Shown: piece after piece, positions 47,671 through 56,564 of the stretch | How positions within the stretch are numbered: position 1 is the stretch's first letter | Layout of the letters: every line of letters starts with the position of its first letter | Source of the DNA: Annulohypoxylon bovei var. microspora | Taxonomy: Eukaryota; Ascomycota; Sordariomycetes; Xylariales; Hypoxylaceae | Reading direction: 5' to 3' | Length of the DNA stretch: 64,000 nucleotides | Assembly: GCA_022836615.1 (NCBI GenBank) | Contig: MU405292.1 | Location: 62,001 to 126,000, forward strand | The notes under the pieces: model-generated | Databases searched by the model: none | Seen by the model: the letters and a program-made list of their open reading frames with translations, nothing else | What the model was told of the DNA's origin: nothing | Made by a program: the position numbers and the translations under genes

Positions 47671-49554
47671 TTAAACCAACCGCATTGAACACCGCTGGTC
47701 TCCATCTAAATCATCGTCCCACATCGTATCGACGGATAGATTCTGTTCGTAGCTCGATTTGCTTTTTAAAAGAACACACACTGCCCAGCCTACAATTCGG
47801 CCTGCTTCAATTGACTGTTTCTCGCCTGGCATGCCAGTAGAGTCCTGTGGAGGTTGCCCCTTAATAGGCCTTACTGCGAGCATGGTTTTTGTGTGGAAAG
47901 ACTTTTGCTCCTGAGAGAGAAATGGTCTGAACCTTTCATGCTCCCAGTTCATATTCCATAATGGGATCATTGTATCGCCAGGCAGTATCTGTTGAGAACT
48001 TATGCCATAACCTACACTATCTTCGTACCTTGATCTGGTTGGCTTCATTTCGAACAGACAGAAGTCCTGTAGCAAAGGGCCAATTTGCCTCAAAGAGTCG
48101 AGTATTGTTGTGTGAAATTCCTCGGGAAGTTTTTGGATAATGTTTCTAATGAAATCGTCGTAAGGCGAACTCTTTAATCTCAAACGTCGACCTGAATGCT
48201 GGAATTGTGTAGACACCTCAAGCAAAGAAGAGACAGCAAGAATCGGGAGATGCGAATTAGAAGTAGGTGGCAAGAGTTCTAGTAGAACGCTTTTGACTCG
48301 CTCCGTCTTTTGATCTTCATTTTGCGTAGGGGACCCAAACCTTGTTGCGTAAATGACTTGTCGACCTCGTGGTCCATTTATTGAGGCGTTCCAGTGGATT
48401 TGAAGAAAACCGTGATGGAATGTTAGAGTGGCCTTCGCTGAATATCCAGGGGAAGTGGGATAAGGCTCATAGGTATCTATATTCCTTATAAACGAATGGT
48501 AGGGGAGATCTCGTTGTCGAGGTTTCGACCAGTCAGGAACCCAAGATGGATAATCGATATCAGAAGGTAGACAGACAGACCCAAATTCAAACAAATGGAG
48601 CATTAGTTGAAGTTTGGTGTCATTATCACCAAGTCTAAAAACACTCAAGGCAAGCTGTTTAAATATCTCGGTCCAGTGGGTGTTGTAATCCAGATGAAAT
48701 CCATGGCCACCTTGTACAAGACCGAATAGAGAAGCAACCCGATCTTTAGGTTCAAGACAGCGAGCCTCCTGGAAGGTCCATAAGAGCTCTAGCATAGTGG
48801 GCTTGGTTGTCGGTCTGCGCAGATTGGCCATCACCTTGATCGGGTAGGATGACATGTCCAAAGTTTGAAATCGTGTCGCTGTCAGGGCAAGTGATGACAA
48901 AGGGATGGAATGACTCCCGCAGTGAGCAATAGCCTGACGAGCAAGATAAGCTTCTTGTATAATCCAACGACGTGAGAACCAAGGCCGATCAAAGAATTCA
49001 ACGAAACATCTAAGCCCGCTTGCAGCGTTGCCGGGGTGTTTCCTTAGAAAGGGTGCAACGCGTGATGCCATTTCTCCTTTCTCAACTTCAGGGAGCAGGT
49101 TAACTTGTCGTAAAAGGATAAATAACTGCGTGGTCAGGCGATCTTCGAGACCCAACCAAATATGAACTACCTTTGCCTCTCCGAATATACGCCCTATAGC
49201 AGGGATCTGTTGAGCTTTCTCGATCTTGTCGGCCTGGTTGAGGCATATGGCGTCGATCCATAAGTAGCGCAGCAGTCTAAGTGCTCGAAGACGCCGCAGC
49301 ATGGCGTCAACGTTAGGAGTGATCCTCAGATATGAAACGTCACCGTTGTCTCTTATTTCCAAGTTGCGTGAGAACTCGGGTTCGCCCCATGCGTATGAGA
49401 TAGCAAAGTAATCTACCGTCTGCACCGAGCGTCGGTATTGGACAATTGAACATTTTAAAGGGGCCTCATCGTCTCTCGCCGAGTTTAGCACGATACACCG
49501 AATTTCATCTTCCGCGCTTAGAGGTTTGTAATGGTACTCATTGAAGACTGGCAT
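47671..49554 (-). CDS. HET-domain (heterokaryon incompatibility) protein
   Basis: Single exon, 627 aa. I start at ATG 49554 (MPVFNEYHYKPLSAEDEIRC); the frame continues upstream only to a TTG. The HET domain is clear: FAISYAWG (50-57), LWIDAICLNQ (98-107), EKAQQI..IGRIFGEAKVVHIWLG (to 135) and WFSRRWIIQEAYLA (near 200). The C-terminal half has no domain I recognise. HET proteins trigger cell death or growth arrest when genetically different hyphae fuse; many are polymorphic and of unknown partner. No NACHT, ankyrin or WD repeats are attached. A perfect 8-bp-arm inverted repeat lies about 190 bp upstream. Confidence 0.88.
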   Translation of the reverse strand: MPVFNEYHYKPLSAEDEIRCIVLNSARDDEAPLKCSIVQYRRSVQTVDYFAISYAWGEPEFSRNLEIRDNGDVSYLRITPNVDAMLRRLRALRLLRYLWIDAICLNQADKIEKAQQIPAIGRIFGEAKVVHIWLGLEDRLTTQLFILLRQVNLLPEVEKGEMASRVAPFLRKHPGNAASGLRCFVEFFDRPWFSRRWIIQEAYLARQAIAHCGSHSIPLSSLALTATRFQTLDMSSYPIKVMANLRRPTTKPTMLELLWTFQEARCLEPKDRVASLFGLVQGGHGFHLDYNTHWTEIFKQLALSVFRLGDNDTKLQLMLHLFEFGSVCLPSDIDYPSWVPDWSKPRQRDLPYHSFIRNIDTYEPYPTSPGYSAKATLTFHHGFLQIHWNASINGPRGRQVIYATRFGSPTQNEDQKTERVKSVLLELLPPTSNSHLPILAVSSLLEVSTQFQHSGRRLRLKSSPYDDFIRNIIQKLPEEFHTTILDSLRQIGPLLQDFCLFEMKPTRSRYEDSVGYGISSQQILPGDTMIPLWNMNWEHERFRPFLSQEQKSFHTKTMLAVRPIKGQPPQDSTGMPGEKQSIEAGRIVGWAVCVLLKSKSSYEQNLSVDTMWDDDLDGDQRCSMRLV

Positions 49555-50054
49555 TATTAGACGTTTATGATGAACATGGGGAATATGAGATACTTTCAAG
49601 AGCGACTTCCAATATTACAAGTAGAGGCAGTGGTGTGACAGTGGTGGCCAAGCTCTAGTTATTACCTCGTCTTTGAGTCTCGTTGACTAGAGTCTTTCTT
49701 TAGGTAAGGGTGTTATCTCAAGGAGGCCGGAATCGATGCGTAATTGGCTGTGTGTGATCACAGCCACGACGTTCAACCCCGCCAGAATCCTACCTCCTCC
49801 AGCAGAACTACAGATTTCTCCATTAATACATCCTATCCATTTAGGTTTCGAGTTCTAAGCCTCTTGCTTTAAGTTCGTATCGCGCGGTTATATAGTTTTA
49901 TCATACGGGAGGTAGGATTTGACGATGTAGAGGTATCTGAAAAGGGTACCGGAATCAAATCCTGACAATTAGTCGTAATGTTGCGGTCATGGCTAAATCT
50001 GTAATATTTAGGTAATTAGATATTTAGGCGTTGAGACAGCGCCCTGTCTTGGTA
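49555..50054. other. Spacer with inverted repeat upstream of the HET gene
   Basis: No gene. It contains the inverted repeat TGGCTGTG (49745-49752) / CACAGCCA (49759-49766) with a 6-bp spacer. The remainder is AT-rich and carries the 3' flank of the Lys-rich protein gene. Confidence 0.55.
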
Positions 50055-51059
50055 TCAAGATGTATGTAAAGACGGTCGTTTCTCGCTCATCCTTTTTCGG
50101 TAGGAGGCAACAATGTCGTCCCTGACAGTTTGTAATTCCTCTCTCCGTCTTAAGCTTCCCGCAGCTTTCGGAATGTCGCCAACCTCAACCACTGCATCTC
50201 CAACTTTTATCTTCCTTTGCGGCTTGACGGTGAACTCTGGTGGCGCTTGAACAACGTCATGCAAACCCGGCTTCTTCTCTCCACGTTTCTTCTTTAATGC
50301 TTCCCACGGATCCTCGTCTGCATCTGCAATTTCGCCGAGATACTTGGTCCTCTTTCCCTTCTTCTTTCTTTTGCCACCGCTCTGTGACTCGAGTTTCCAT
50401 GTGACGCCTTGCTCTTCTTCCTCGAGCTCTTTCTCTGCTTGGAGTTCTAATTCGTCCTCCTCCTTCTCCTTCAATTTTCGTTCCTCCTCCCGCCATTCGT
50501 CGTACAACTTGTGCATATTCCTCTCTTTCTTGGTCTGCCATGCCTTGAGTCCTAGAGGATCCTTGCCGTCTCTAACAGACTTATTGATCAGTCCACTGAT
50601 GGGAAGCGAAGCATCTACTCGAGCCGCAAACTCCGACATGCGTTCGCCGGGTCTAATCGTAGGAGTTTCTCGCGCCACCTTAGTTTCAGGCTTCGGGTTT
50701 GTTGTGGCAGCTGCTTTCTTCTTCTTGTTCTTCCCAGTTGGTTCGTCGCCATTGTCCAATCCGGAACGAGGTTTCTTGCCTCCGGCGAAGGCCATCAACC
50801 GCTTGAAAGCGCGAGGCGCATCGTCCTTCTTTATCGCATCGCGTTTTCGCTTTAGGTTTTTGCCTGTCTGGTTTGGTTCCTGTTTCTCAGTGTCCTTTTT
50901 TTGCGGTTGCGGTTGTGATTTAACAGGCAAAGGCCTTGCGATTTGCGAGGGTGGCAGATCGTATCTATGGAGTAAGGTTAGCTGGGTGTTGAGCCATGTG
51001 GGATATGATTTTACCCACGTAGAAGGATCCTTTTCCTTGCGCGTATGTTTATGAGGCAT
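50055..51059 (-). CDS. Lys/Glu-rich coiled-coil protein, probably nuclear
   Basis: Single exon, 334 aa, start MPHKHTRKEKDPSTWVKSYP at 51059. Very basic and acidic low-complexity segments alternate. Putative nuclear localisation runs are KRKRDAIKK, KNKKKK and KRKKKGKRTK. A long charged coiled coil (about 180-220, EERKLKEKEEDELELQAEKELEEEE) sits in the middle. A more conserved-looking block is RPGERMSEFAARVDASLPISGL (about 140-160). The overall character resembles nucleolar coiled-coil proteins of the CCDC137 type, but I cannot assign a family with confidence. Function unknown. Confidence 0.75.
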   Translation of the reverse strand: MPHKHTRKEKDPSTWVKSYPTWLNTQLTLLHRYDLPPSQIARPLPVKSQPQPQKKDTEKQEPNQTGKNLKRKRDAIKKDDAPRAFKRLMAFAGGKKPRSGLDNGDEPTGKNKKKKAAATTNPKPETKVARETPTIRPGERMSEFAARVDASLPISGLINKSVRDGKDPLGLKAWQTKKERNMHKLYDEWREEERKLKEKEEDELELQAEKELEEEEQGVTWKLESQSGGKRKKKGKRTKYLGEIADADEDPWEALKKKRGEKKPGLHDVVQAPPEFTVKPQRKIKVGDAVVEVGDIPKAAGSLRRREELQTVRDDIVASYRKRMSEKRPSLHTS

Positions 51060-51634
51060 TTTGACTTAGATTGCGCTTGTCTAACAAGTTGATAAAAGAA
51101 GAATATGAAAAAGTACAAGAAGCTCAAATTTTTGAAAGTGTCGGATAACGGTGCTATGGTGCCCCACACTTTAGTCTCAGGCTATTCTAACTATATTTGG
51201 CTTAGCTCATTTAAACGGACCTAAGTGCCGGGACTGGCTAACAATTCATAGGGACCGGTCCGAAATCATCCATCTTTCAACATCAATCTTTAGGGGTGGA
51301 TGAACAATGGAACGATTCTCTCCAACTGCATAATCCGTTCGCTGCTAATCTTAGTTGTGTCTGTTTCGAAGTTATCCTATACCTAATTGACGAAATTTAT
51401 TGCTTCAGGGCGTCTATCGTTCTCTAACCCTGAATGTTCCGATTGTTAGGTTTTGTTTAGTTGTCTTAGCCATTGACGTCACACCTGTGCCGAAGAGCAT
51501 ACCGCGTAACTAATTCGAATACGCGACGACTAGACGGTCATCGACTCAATCTAGTCTAAACATATGGTATACTTCTTTTCGCTTTCTATTATTCTGCCTA
51601 GGCAGAAATAGAGAAGCAGCCTAGTTTAATAAAT
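51060..51634. promoter_or_regulatory. Divergent intergenic region with 16-bp palindrome
   Basis: It separates two divergent genes. The perfect palindrome TTCTGCCTAGGCAGAA (51592-51607) sits 28 bp before the AIM6-like start codon. No gene seen. Confidence 0.6.
51592..51607. promoter_or_regulatory. Perfect 16-bp palindrome before AIM6-like start
   Basis: TTCTGCCTAGGCAGAA is self-complementary over its full length. It ends 27 bp before the start codon, so it is in the 5' leader or core promoter. A dimeric regulator site or RNA hairpin is possible; the TTC..GAA ends recall heat-shock elements but the spacing is not canonical. Confidence 0.6.
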
Positions 51635-52886
51635 ATGGGAAGCGCCACACGCACCGAGAGGAAACTATCGATTAGTAACCTCTGGAACCGAAAGCGTGGT
51701 CATGACTATGTGCCTGTTGATGGTGCCGAAGAAACCGAATATGCTGCCGCACCGGGAATAGAGCCCGCGGGAAGTGTAGCACAACGTGCGCCAAAAAGGC
51801 GGTGTTACCAAGGTTATCTCACATCTAGTAGCATATGGGGTTTGACGATACTGTAGGCGCTGTTACCAAGACATGATCAACATCCATTTTGTAAAACTGA
51901 CGAAGAAACTCAGAGCCGCCATCTTGCTCATGAACCTACTACTATCCATCGCTAGGAGTCTATGGGGTATAGAAGACAACCCAGACAAAATCTTTGGAAA
52001 CTGGGGGAAGCCAGACACAGGGACCGAAGGTTTGGCCTGGTATCCCACAGATTTCCTCCGAGACGTCTTGCCGATCCAATGTCATTCGCATAATGACTAC
52101 TGGCGTAAAGTGCCTCTCTTCTCGGCATTGCATGCCGGCTGTGTCGGAGTCGAAGCAGATGTTTGGCTTTTTGACAATGATCCGGAACTATATGTCGGAC
52201 ATGATACCGCCGCCTTGACTCCGAACCGAACCTTTCAATCTCTTTATGTGAACCCGCTGGCTGATCTGCTTAATCGGACGAACCCACAAACAAAATTCTA
52301 CAATGAGACGCGCCGCGGCGTCTTCGATTATGACCCAGAACAGACAGTCATACTCCTGGTGGATTTCAAAACCGATGGGGCCATGATTTGGCCTCATGTT
52401 CTAACTCAACTAGAGCCCCTGAGGTCAAGGGGCTGGCTGACTTATTTTGAGGATGGCGTTGTCAATAAGCGTCAAATAACTGTCGTGGGTACAGGAAATA
52501 CGCCGTTCGATCTAGTAATGAAGAACTCGACATATAGAGACGTATTCTTCGACGCGCCGCTAGCAGACATATGGGAGGACCCCGACGTCCCGGATTCGGC
52601 ATCTACGAAAGAAGACACCACATACAATGAAACAAACTCATTGTATGCCAGCACGAGTTTCGGACAAACCGTAGGACATGTTATTACTGGTTTCAGCAAT
52701 GATCAGCTTCGCACGATCCGTGGTCAGATTAAAGGTGCGCATCGAAGGGGTCTTAAAGTCCGTTATTGGGATACGCCTGGTTGGCCGATTGGTATTCGGA
52801 ATAACGTCTGGCACACTTTGACGAAAGAGGGTGCGGACATTCTAAACGTAGATGATTTGAGGAGTGCTTCTAAAATGGAGTGGTAG
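51635..52886 (+). CDS. AIM6: AIM6-like protein with PLC/GDPD-type TIM-barrel fold
   Basis: Preferred exons are 51635-51812 and 51871-52886 (397 aa; intron 58 bp, GTTATC..AAG). An equally in-frame alternative uses GTGTTA at 51802 and TAG at 51856 and adds one residue. A short cytosolic N-terminus leads to one membrane segment (about 75-90). The lumenal domain then has PIQCHSHNDYW (HSHNDYW 131-137) and GVEADVWLF (152-160), the His/Asp/Glu positions shared with glycerophosphodiester phosphodiesterase-like enzymes. LLVDFKTDG and LKVRYWDTPGWP follow. Yeast AIM6 (altered inheritance of mitochondria) is of unknown biochemical role. The intron is bounded by a 10-bp direct repeat. Confidence 0.85.
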
Positions 52887-53177
52887 ATCGCCTTCGATAT
52901 GACTACCTAGGTATGTAAATTGAACATTAAGGGTACATACCTATCTGGTATTCTAATGGATGGGATTTCTTATAATACCTACATGTATCCGTAGACTCGG
53001 AGCCGTTATAGAGCCCCACTTTAGGAAGATGGCCGGGGTAGCCCCACCCCCGCTATTACGTATAGACAAATTAGTTGCCCCTCCAACTCTAAAGCTCCTC
53101 GATGTTATACTTTGGAGCTTCAACTTGAACAAGTCTCAAACTAATTTTTAATCCTTCCTTCGCTTTAGTTTCCAGAT

Positions 53178-54530
53178 ATGTCCGGCAAGACAGCATTGGT
53201 GACTGGGGCTACTGGCCTACTTGGCAGAGAGGTTGTCAGAGCTTTCGAAAGAGCTAATTGGAATGTCAAAGGGACAGGTTATTCTCGCGCCGACGGCTTA
53301 TCGATCCTTAAAGTCGACTTAGTGAATGCAAATGAAGTTGCTACCGCGTTGGATAGCGTCAAGTATGTCGCGATTAATCCAATATCGACTTACGTCATTT
53401 TATCTTCTGGAGGGTACTCAGCTGACGATCTCCCTCACACTTAAGACCGCAGGCCGTAGTCCACTGTCCGTTATATCTACCTAACTTATATTCGCACGTA
53501 AAACCATGGGAACTGACGCTCGTCAGGTGCCGCAAATCGATTTCCTGACAAATGCGATAATGACCCTGAAGGGACGTGTGCCATCAATGTGGAGGCTACT
53601 AGAAGGCTTGCTTCGTTATGCGCAAATCGTGGCATCTTCCTAATTTACATATCCACCGACTACGTCTTTCCAGGCAAACCAGGCGATGCGCCTTATGAAG
53701 CCGACGCGAAACCACAGCCTACGAACTTTTATGGGCAGACCAAGCTTGATGGTGAGCACGTTGTCATAGAAGAGTACCAGAGCGCTGGCAAAGCAGGGCT
53801 TGGAGTGGTCCTACGAGTTCCCGTTCTGTACGGCGACGCCGAGTTGCCGACGGAGAGTGCGGTAAACGTGCTTCTAGACTCTGTGTGGAAAGCACAAGAA
53901 CCAGGTACCAACACTAAGATGGATCACTGGGCCCTACGTTACCCTACCAATGGTATGTGAAGAGCGCTCTGCTACGAGATATGTGGCTTCAAATTCAAGT
54001 CCTTATGAAAGACTGACATGCTCGCAGTATGTCACATTATTTCTTATTTCTCGTTTTTGTTCGGGGTTTCTTTTAGATGAAACTGCTCGATATAAACCAA
54101 GGGCCTGTGTATCTACATGATATTAACACGTAGCAGACCGAGGACGTAGGACGGGTGTGCCACGGTACGTTGTTCCTCGTATTCTAGTCTGGCTACCATA
54201 ACATTCATAGGTCTCTATTGTTAACAACTTCCAGATATCTCCGTCAAATATCTAGGCTCTGGCGATCCGTCGAAGCTGCCCTACATCCTACAGTTCTCCT
54301 CAGAAGATAAATTCACCAAGTACGAGATCTGTGAGCTCTTTGGCGAAATAATGGGACTGCCTATTGCAGCTATCGAGCCTAATGCCGAAGGGAACGATCC
54401 CAACGCGCCGGTCCAGAGACCGTACGACTGTCACCTCAGCACCAAGAGGCTCAAGGATCTCGGCATAGACGTTTCTACTCAAAATTTCACCGGTTGGTGG
54501 AAGTGGAATGTCAGGGCGTTCAGAAAATAA
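53178..54530 (+). CDS. RmlD/MAT2B-like NAD(P)-binding reductase, splice model unresolved
   Basis: A short-chain, extended-type Rossmann protein. Exon 1 53178-53362 has GATGLLG (10-16). Exon 2 53446-53465 (20 bp) and exon 3 53527-53952 give KPQAVVHCAANRFPDKCD, the STDYVFPG block and YGQTKLDGE (YxxxK). The homologous continuation TEDVGRVCHD lies at 54137-54164, followed by exon 5 54235-54530 (DISVKYLGSG...NVRAFRK). Every junction closes except exon 3 to exon 4: the only good donor (GTATGT at 53953) leaves phase 1, while exon 4 needs phase 0. A missed micro-exon, an unusual donor or a one-base indel would explain it. Relatives are dTDP-4-dehydrorhamnose reductase and the regulatory beta subunit of methionine adenosyltransferase. 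Confidence 0.7.
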
Positions 54531-56564
54531 GGGTCTAAGACATCAGCTCATGGTCGCATAAGGTCTGTAAGGGACTCGAACATTTGATTCCTCTCGTGTT
54601 CTAGCCAAAGCCACAATGCCTTACTCTGCTCGGATATGTGATACAGGCAATAAGACTATGTTTGCCTTAGGTCTAACCTCCTAATATAAAAAGGTTATTT
54701 CAAGCTACCTGGAAAGTGAAAGAGATGAAGACAATCAACTAGGGAGATGAGCATGATTAACAGAAGCTGACGAGTGACAGTTGCACACTTACGAGGCACG
54801 CAAGTGACTAATTCTAGTGTTCCTTGATGTATCTTGAGCCCAACCTTGATTCATCGATTATGCTACATCCCGTTTCATACATGATTTATAGGATGTTTCT
54901 TAGAAATTCCATGAGAATAGAACCTCGTGTTTCGCGGGTCCTTGCTTTAGTACGTAGAAGACCCGGTGCTAAAAATAATCATAATGCGCTTGCGCCTCAG
55001 GCACTTACATACACAAAGGTACCGACGGGACAAACTTCACCGCTTTACACGTAACTGCCCAAACGTTAGGTAGGTAGGCATATAGAAGCTATTTCAATTT
55101 TATGGGTAGGTGCTTTTCATCGGACCTATTTTCATTTCCTGCAAGGCCTAGAGGGGTTTCGATTGGATAGCCTAATCTACAACCTGCATATACTCTTGAT
55201 ATAAAATCTTTTTCATGAATTAGGTACCTATAAAGATAGTCCGAGATGATTAGGGTGGGCAAAGTATCATATTAAAACATTTAATGTTTGTTGCGATGCG
55301 TGACTCTATAGGTAATTGTCTTATGCCTTATGTCTTATGTCTTATATGAGACTCGTGCCAGCCACATGGGACGTTGAATTGGAAAGTAGGACATGCATTC
55401 CCTTCTTGCCTTGGATCCGGGAGAAGCACATGTGCAGTTTTATGTGGGAAGTAGATACGTACTTATGCGTGGTATACTCCGCTATTACCAAATTACGAAT
55501 TTTAACCTTTCCGTCCTTTCTGTACCTGTCGAGCATTGGCTGCTACTGGCCCAGTGATCACTGACGCAATGCGGGATCCCCTGCATTCAAATAATGCGCC
55601 TGAACTTACCCCTGCATACGAATTTTAACCACGCCAATTGTGCCAAGATTTAGCTACACTCTCCCGCTTTTTTTCCTTTTCTCTCTCTCTTCCTGCTCGT
55701 CAGACAAGCTTGCAGGCTTGTAAACTGGTGGACGAGACATTCTTCGCTATGATTTAGAAACTCCACAATAGTCAGACCCGATATGGATACCGTCCCTTGT
55801 ATTCCCTGTCATCTTATTATAATTTTCCTGTCAAATAAGTTGATCCTCTCGGCAATCTGCCAAATTTGATCAGTCCCCTTGATTTACTAAATCCATTTTC
55901 ATGATAAGATCGTCCTCGCACATCAGTGGACGATCAGTGGGTAATCACCGGCGCCAATGAAGTTGTCAACACTATCTACCTAGTGTTCTACGATTGACGA
56001 CAATTATACATATTATTCACGAGCGAGAGGAAATAAGAGAAAAAGGAGAGTCCTAGCCTATAACCTAGGATCTAGCGCTATTATCTATACTAAGAACATA
56101 CGTGTATCTACCAACTACCTCACGCGCGGTCGATTGTCGCGTCGTCATCCTCCTTACGAAAAGATCAAGATTCTCACTCGGGCACTGCGCTTAAGCTTAT
56201 TTAAGATACGACTTGTTTTTGGGCATCTTAGGTACCCAGCTGCCCAGGTGCGTGCACCTTGCCGAGCACCATCGCTATCTGTATCCTACGGACTAGACTA
56301 GTAACGGTTAAGAAGCACGGTTCACTTTTTCGTCGTGCGCCCATTGCTACCATACCGGTATCTTTAGGCGGCTTGGTTCCACTGGCCACCCCTGGTATTG
56401 TACATACGATGTCAACAGGGTCCGAGACGGTCGCCGTGCCGGCTACCCTTTCGCCGCCCAATTTCTTCTCTCCTGTTGATTTTCCCGTCGAGGCTAGACA
56501 TAATTTGCAAGCTCGAAGTTTCAAAGATAGAACTTATTCCGTGACAACAAACACGGCAGCCAAA
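54531..56564. other. Intergenic region and probable long 5' leader of the RA-PH gene
   Basis: No separate gene supported. From 56259 the RA-PH frame is open without stop, so translation could begin at 56409, but this part is poorly protein-like. Small structures: a duplicated ATCAGTGG (55922-55942) and TAGGTAGGTAGG near 55068. Confidence 0.5.

Noticed and set aside
50344..51054. 236-codon open frame antisense to the Lys-rich protein
   Set aside because: A Phe/Ser-rich mirror of Lys/Glu-rich codons; not an independent gene.
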